Assembly (NCBI GenBank): GCA_018814745.1 | Contig: JAHIZC010000178.1 | Coordinates: forward strand, 1 to 7,552 | DNA from: Candidatus Omnitrophota bacterium | GTDB taxonomy: Bacteria > Omnitrophota > Gorgyraeia > Gygaellales > Profunditerraquicolaceae | Direction: 5' to 3' | DNA length: 7,552 bases | Part shown: positions 4,200 through 7,552 of the stretch, piece after piece | Position numbering within the stretch: the stretch's first letter is position 1 | Layout of the letters: every line of letters begins with the position of its first letter | The notes under the pieces: generated by a model | Databases searched by the model: none | What the model saw: the letters and a program-made list of their open reading frames with translations, nothing else | Told to the model about the DNA's origin: nothing | Position numbers and translations under genes: made by a program

Positions 4200-5992
4200 A
4201 TTTTAAGTACCTCCAAAAAAGCCTCCTGAGGGATCTGGACCTTACCAAAACGCTTCAGCCTCTTTTTTCCCTTTTTCTGTTCCTCCCATAGTTTTCTTTT
4301 ACGGGTTATATCGCCTCCGTAGCATTTAGCCGTAACGTGTTTTCCCACAGCACGGATCTTTTCAGATGCTAAAATCTTACTTCCCACCATTGCTTGAACG
4401 CTGACTTCAAACACTTGACGAGGAATCAAATCTTTTAATTTTCTAGTCAATGCCCTAGCCTTACTGATTACCTTATCTTTATGCATCAGCGAGGAAAAAG
4501 CATCACAGATCACTGAATTTAACATCACGTCGAGTTTGACTAAATCGCAAGGGAAATAGCCTTGGAATTCGTAATCTATAGAACCATATCCTTTGGTGAG
4601 AGATTTTATCCGATCATAAAAATCAACAATGATCTCTGATAAAGGTATTTCAAACACCAGCTTTACCCTATCCTCTCCGAGATAATCACTGGATTTAAAA
4701 GAACCCCTGCGCGACTTAGCCAATTCACAGACCAAATCTATCGTATCAATGGGAATAATCACCAGTAACGTCACGTAAGGTTCCCGTACCTCTTCCATAT
4801 TCTGCACAGGCGGTAATTTTGCCGGTGTATCTACTTCTATAAAATCTCCTTCTTTTGTCTTCACCCTATAAACTACATTGGGTACAGTCAATATCAGATT
4901 TAAATCGTACTCCCTCTCCAAACGCTCCTGGACTATCTCCATATGCAGCAGCCCTAAGAATCCGCAGCGAAACCCCATACCAAAGGACTGGCTGTTTTCA
5001 GGTTCCGCAACAAAAGAAGCATCGGAAAGCTTCATCTTATCCATCGCCTCCCTTAAATTTGCAAAGTCACCCGGGTTTACCGGATATACCCCGCAGAATA
5101 CCAGTGGTTTTAACTGGCGGAAGCCGGGCAAAGCTTCTTTGCAGGGATTCTTAATATCAGTGATCGTATCTCCGATTAAAATCTGGCGAGGATCGCGTAT
5201 GCTTGCCGTAAAATAGCCTACCTCCCCGCAAGATAAAGAATCAACCTGGGAATATTGCAGATTTTTAAACACTCCGAGCTCTTCTATTTTATGCGTCTCC
5301 TTTGAATGCATGAATCTTATCTGAGTATGCTCATCCATCCTTCCTTCTACAACCCTGATAAAAATAATCGCACCCTTATAATTATCAAAACGACAGTCAA
5401 AAACTAATGCCTTTAGGGGATTATCTATCTCTCCCTGGGGAGACGGAATATCTTTAGTAATCCTCTCTAATATTTCTCCTACACCACTACCTTCTTTAGC
5501 GGAAGCCAAAATTATATCTTCCTCTCTGAATCCTAATACATCGACGATTTGCCTCTTGACGCGGGCAACATCTGCATTCACCAAATCAATCTTATTTATT
5601 ACCGGTATAATCTTTAAGTCGTTATCACGGGCGAGGTAATAATTCGCTACTGTCTGAGCTTCAATGCCCTGCCCGGCGTCTATTACCAACACCGCTCCCT
5701 CACAAGCAGCTAAGGACTTGGATACTTCATATGTAAAATCTACGTGACCGGGAGTATCAATAAGGTTTAAGATATATTCTTTAGTAGATTCCGCTTTATA
5801 CGATAACCGCACCATTGAAGCTTTGATCGTGATTCCGCGCTCCTTCTCTAAATCCATGTCATCTAAGAGCTGCTCGCCTTTGTGTTTTCTATCTACCGCT
5901 CCGGTCAGCTCCAGCATCCTATCGGCCAGAGTCGATTTACCATGATCGATGTGCGCGATAATACTAAAATTGCGGATAATCTCTTTATTCAT
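4196..5992 (-). CDS. lepA: Elongation factor 4 / ribosome back-translocase GTPase LepA
   Basis: A translational GTPase that acts on the ribosome. It has been called a back-translocase and is also linked to 30S assembly. At 598 residues it is full length for the family. The G-domain motifs are all present: AHIDHGKST (13-21), RGITIKA (52-58), DTPGH (79-83), NKID (133-136) and SAKEG (164-168). Later domains include the EF-G-like segment FGMGFRCGFLGLLHMEIV (337-354). The LepA-specific C-terminal domain contains CYGGDITRKRKLWEEQKKGKKR-type residues at about 557-578, the positively charged region that separates LepA from EF-G. The start matches the family N-terminus (M-N-K-x-x-I-R-N-F-S-I-I-A-H). 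It begins 6 nt after cmk, with only a poorly spaced AGG before the ATG, so it may depend on coupling to cmk translation. It ends in TGA overlapping the lepB TTG. Confidence 0.97.
   Translation of the reverse strand: MNKEIIRNFSIIAHIDHGKSTLADRMLELTGAVDRKHKGEQLLDDMDLEKERGITIKASMVRLSYKAESTKEYILNLIDTPGHVDFTYEVSKSLAACEGAVLVIDAGQGIEAQTVANYYLARDNDLKIIPVINKIDLVNADVARVKRQIVDVLGFREEDIILASAKEGSGVGEILERITKDIPSPQGEIDNPLKALVFDCRFDNYKGAIIFIRVVEGRMDEHTQIRFMHSKETHKIEELGVFKNLQYSQVDSLSCGEVGYFTASIRDPRQILIGDTITDIKNPCKEALPGFRQLKPLVFCGVYPVNPGDFANLREAMDKMKLSDASFVAEPENSQSFGMGFRCGFLGLLHMEIVQERLEREYDLNLILTVPNVVYRVKTKEGDFIEVDTPAKLPPVQNMEEVREPYVTLLVIIPIDTIDLVCELAKSRRGSFKSSDYLGEDRVKLVFEIPLSEIIVDFYDRIKSLTKGYGSIDYEFQGYFPCDLVKLDVMLNSVICDAFSSLMHKDKVISKARALTRKLKDLIPRQVFEVSVQAMVGSKILASEKIRAVGKHVTAKCYGGDITRKRKLWEEQKKGKKRLKRFGKVQIPQEAFLEVLKI
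4209..4214 (-). promoter_or_regulatory. Ribosome binding site GGAGGT that sets the lepB TTG start
   Basis: GGAGGT on the minus strand lies 9 nt before the TTG at 4197-4199. It sits inside the end of lepA, at the optimal distance for the TTG, and no ATG or GTG is available in frame before the membrane anchor. Confidence 0.85.
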
Positions 5993-5998
5993 CCTGAC

Positions 5999-6655
5999 TT
6001 ACTTTTTGATCTCTTCAAGCACCTTATCTACAACCTCACTGATTGTCATCTTAGTGGTATCTATGCAAACTGCATCCTCGGCTTTCTTTAGAGGAGCGAT
6101 TTTACGCGTGGAATCAATTGTATCTCGATTATGGATATCTAACTCTACGTCACTCAAACTTGTATCCTGCCCGGAATCTTGCAATTCTTTATGGCGCCGC
6201 CTAGTCCGCTCACTAAGATTTGCGTCTAGATAAAACTTTTTATCAGCTTCGGGAAATACCACTGTACCAATATCCCTTCCGTCTAAAACGCAATCTCGCT
6301 GCCCGCCTAAAACCCTCTGTAATCCCAACATCACCTTTCGCACCTCTTTAATCTTAGCAATATCAGAGACGAATCTGCTAATATACGGCTGCCGTATATC
6401 CCTAGAGACATCCTTACCGTCGAGTAATATTCTTAAAGAAGAATCAGGATTATTCACAAGATCAATAACAGTACTCTTGGCGACCTCAATGATTCCCACT
6501 GTATCTTCGATATCAACCTTCTCTCCTAGAACTTTCAGAGTCAAAGCCCTGTACATTGCGCCGGTATCAATATAAAGAAAGCCCAGTTTCTGGGCTACTA
6601 TTTTGGAGACCGTGCTCTTACCGGCACCAGCAGGGCCATCGATGGCAATAATCAT
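5999..6655 (-). CDS. cmk: Cytidylate kinase Cmk
   Basis: Phosphorylates CMP and dCMP with ATP to the diphosphates in the cytoplasm, recycling pyrimidine nucleotides from RNA turnover and lipid synthesis. In 218 residues it has the P-loop GPAGAGKST (7-15), the DTGAMYRA motif (30-37) and the DGRDIGTVVFP signature (125-135). An Arg-rich stretch (R150-R154) fits the lid, and RD-x-x-D-x-x-R (178-184) contributes to CMP and ATP binding. The length is usual for the short Cmk form, and nothing is fused to it. The ATG is 2 nt after the tyrA stop, with a purine-rich AGAGGGA inside tyrA at about 15 nt, slightly far. CMP released by PgsA-type reactions would be a substrate, a loose functional link with the lipid genes downstream. 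Confidence 0.96.
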   Translation of the reverse strand: MIIAIDGPAGAGKSTVSKIVAQKLGFLYIDTGAMYRALTLKVLGEKVDIEDTVGIIEVAKSTVIDLVNNPDSSLRILLDGKDVSRDIRQPYISRFVSDIAKIKEVRKVMLGLQRVLGGQRDCVLDGRDIGTVVFPEADKKFYLDANLSERTRRRHKELQDSGQDTSLSDVELDIHNRDTIDSTRKIAPLKKAEDAVCIDTTKMTISEVVDKVLEEIKK

Positions 6656-6657
6656 GC

Positions 6658-7488
6658 TTAATCTAAACTATCCCTCTTCTCTTTGGCAACTCTTAGTATC
6701 GAAGCAAGATACCGCTTATCGTTCCTCTGTATCGCTGAGTTTATCTTTGATAAGTTATCCTGTAATATTTTTATGTTACGAGAAATATTATTTTTATTAC
6801 TAAAGATTATATCTGTCCAGAGCTCGCCTCCTGATGAGGCGATACGCGTAGTATCCTTCAGTCCGCAAGCGGCAAATTTAAAATACTCCCGAGGTATGGC
6901 TCCCATCAACGAAAAAGCTGCTATATGCGGCAGGTGGCTGACAAAAGATAAAATCCTGTCATGTTCCTGCGGACTCAATAATACCGTTTTTGCGCCCATC
7001 TGCTTCCATAACATACGAATCTGATTCAGGGATTTTATTTTAGTTGACTTTGTAGGAGTCAATATACATAACGAATCTTTAAACATCCCGACACAGGCAT
7101 TCCTAACATGCTGTTTCTCTGAACCGGCTAAAGGGTGGCTCCCGATATAATGAGGGAATAATTTTTCAAGACGACTGACGATCGCTCTCTTTGTACTCCC
7201 CACATCAGTAACAATGCAATCTTTTTTAACCAGCCGGGAAACCAAGGGGGCAAAATCCATGATTGTCTCTACAGGTGTCGCGAAGACTAAAAGGTCAGCG
7301 TCCTTCACAATTCCAAGTGACTGAGAGCCTTGATCTATCACACCCCTTCTCTTTGCCAGCAATAGATTCCTTTTTTTGCGGCTCACCCCTACAACCTCTT
7401 TCGCCAGCCCCTTCTTCTTGATGGTCAATGCCATGGAGCCGCCGATTAATCCAACTCCCACTACGGCAACCTTATTAAACTTTTTCAT
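6658..7488 (-). CDS. tyrA: Prephenate dehydrogenase TyrA (monofunctional)
   Basis: Oxidatively decarboxylates prephenate to 4-hydroxyphenylpyruvate, committing chorismate-derived carbon to tyrosine. In 276 residues it has an N-terminal Rossmann fold with GVGLIGGS (11-18), then ATPVE (70-74) and DVGSTK (95-100). GSHPLAGSE (116-124) holds the likely catalytic His118, by analogy with other prephenate dehydrogenases. The helical C-terminal domain has HDRILSFVSHLPH (176-188) and GLKDTTRIASS (209-219). No chorismate mutase domain is fused in front and no ACT domain behind, so it is the monofunctional form, probably without ACT-mediated tyrosine feedback. Arogenate as an alternative substrate cannot be excluded. 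The ATG has GAGGA 9 nt upstream (7498-7502). A probable DAHP synthase ends just before it, so aromatic synthesis genes are clustered here. Confidence 0.94.
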   Translation of the reverse strand: MKKFNKVAVVGVGLIGGSMALTIKKKGLAKEVVGVSRKKRNLLLAKRRGVIDQGSQSLGIVKDADLLVFATPVETIMDFAPLVSRLVKKDCIVTDVGSTKRAIVSRLEKLFPHYIGSHPLAGSEKQHVRNACVGMFKDSLCILTPTKSTKIKSLNQIRMLWKQMGAKTVLLSPQEHDRILSFVSHLPHIAAFSLMGAIPREYFKFAACGLKDTTRIASSGGELWTDIIFSNKNNISRNIKILQDNLSKINSAIQRNDKRYLASILRVAKEKRDSLD

Positions 7489-7504
7489 TAACTTATGTCC
7501 TCAC

Positions 7505-7552
7505 TTAAATAGTCCTTCCCACAGATTTGGCTATTGATTTTAAATCTTTCAT
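7505..7552 (-). CDS. aroF: C-terminal end of probable DAHP synthase (AroF type), partial
   Basis: Only the last 15 codons and a TAA are inside the window: MKDLKSIAKSVGRTI. The pattern M-x-x-L-x-x-I-A-x-x-V-G-R is the usual end of the AroA-beta/KDO8P-synthase-type 3-deoxy-7-phosphoheptulonate synthases, and these often precede tyrA. This rests on 15 residues and gene context, so it is a suggestion. The enzyme would condense phosphoenolpyruvate with erythrose 4-phosphate at the entry to the shikimate pathway. The stop lies 16 nt before tyrA. The ATG at the window edge is an internal Met, not the start. Confidence 0.55.
   Translation of the reverse strand: MKDLKSIAKSVGRTI

Noticed and set aside
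4855..5216. Two overlapping plus-strand ORFs inside lepA
   Set aside because: They are antisense to a fully conserved part of LepA, and neither translation resembles a protein family.

Overview
The window is a bacterial chromosome segment of moderate to low GC, and every gene I can support lies on the minus strand, so transcription runs from high to low coordinates. Clear Shine-Dalgarno sites, near-consensus sigma-70 promoters, Sec signal peptides and the PlsY/PgsA lipid pathway all indicate a bacterium. The gene set and the novel secreted proteins would suit an uncultivated lineage such as Omnitrophota, but that assignment is an impression only and cannot be proven from this window.

From 7552 down to 2433 is a tight housekeeping cluster: the last codons of a probable DAHP synthase (aroF), then tyrA, cmk, lepA, lepB, pgsA and plsY. 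Gaps are 16 nt or less and the last four genes overlap. The cluster joins aromatic amino acid synthesis (DAHP synthase, prephenate dehydrogenase), pyrimidine nucleotide supply (CMP kinase), translation (LepA/EF4), secretion (signal peptidase I) and phospholipid synthesis (PlsY for the first acylation of glycerol-3-phosphate, PgsA for phosphatidylglycerol phosphate). lepB starts at a TTG set by a strong ribosome binding site and carries a 7-bp tandem repeat in its first codons.

From 2432 down to 1 the character changes to an accessory region with three well-formed promoters. The first drives a structured leader of about 170 nt, with a 28-codon possible upstream ORF and a GGAGGAGG loop, ahead of an unrecognised 112-aa cytoplasmic protein. 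The second (TTGACA-17-TATACT) drives a roughly 95-nt RNA that folds into a GGA-loop hairpin plus an intrinsic terminator, with a built-in alternative pairing that looks like an antiterminator. The third (TTGACA-17-TATAAT, perfect consensus) starts just after that terminator and drives a 464-aa secreted protein made of three copies of a beta-rich domain of about 140 residues. A second secreted protein follows and runs off the window. These last two probably form a surface or periplasmic system of unknown function. The RNA element and the two secreted proteins are the most likely undescribed biology here.
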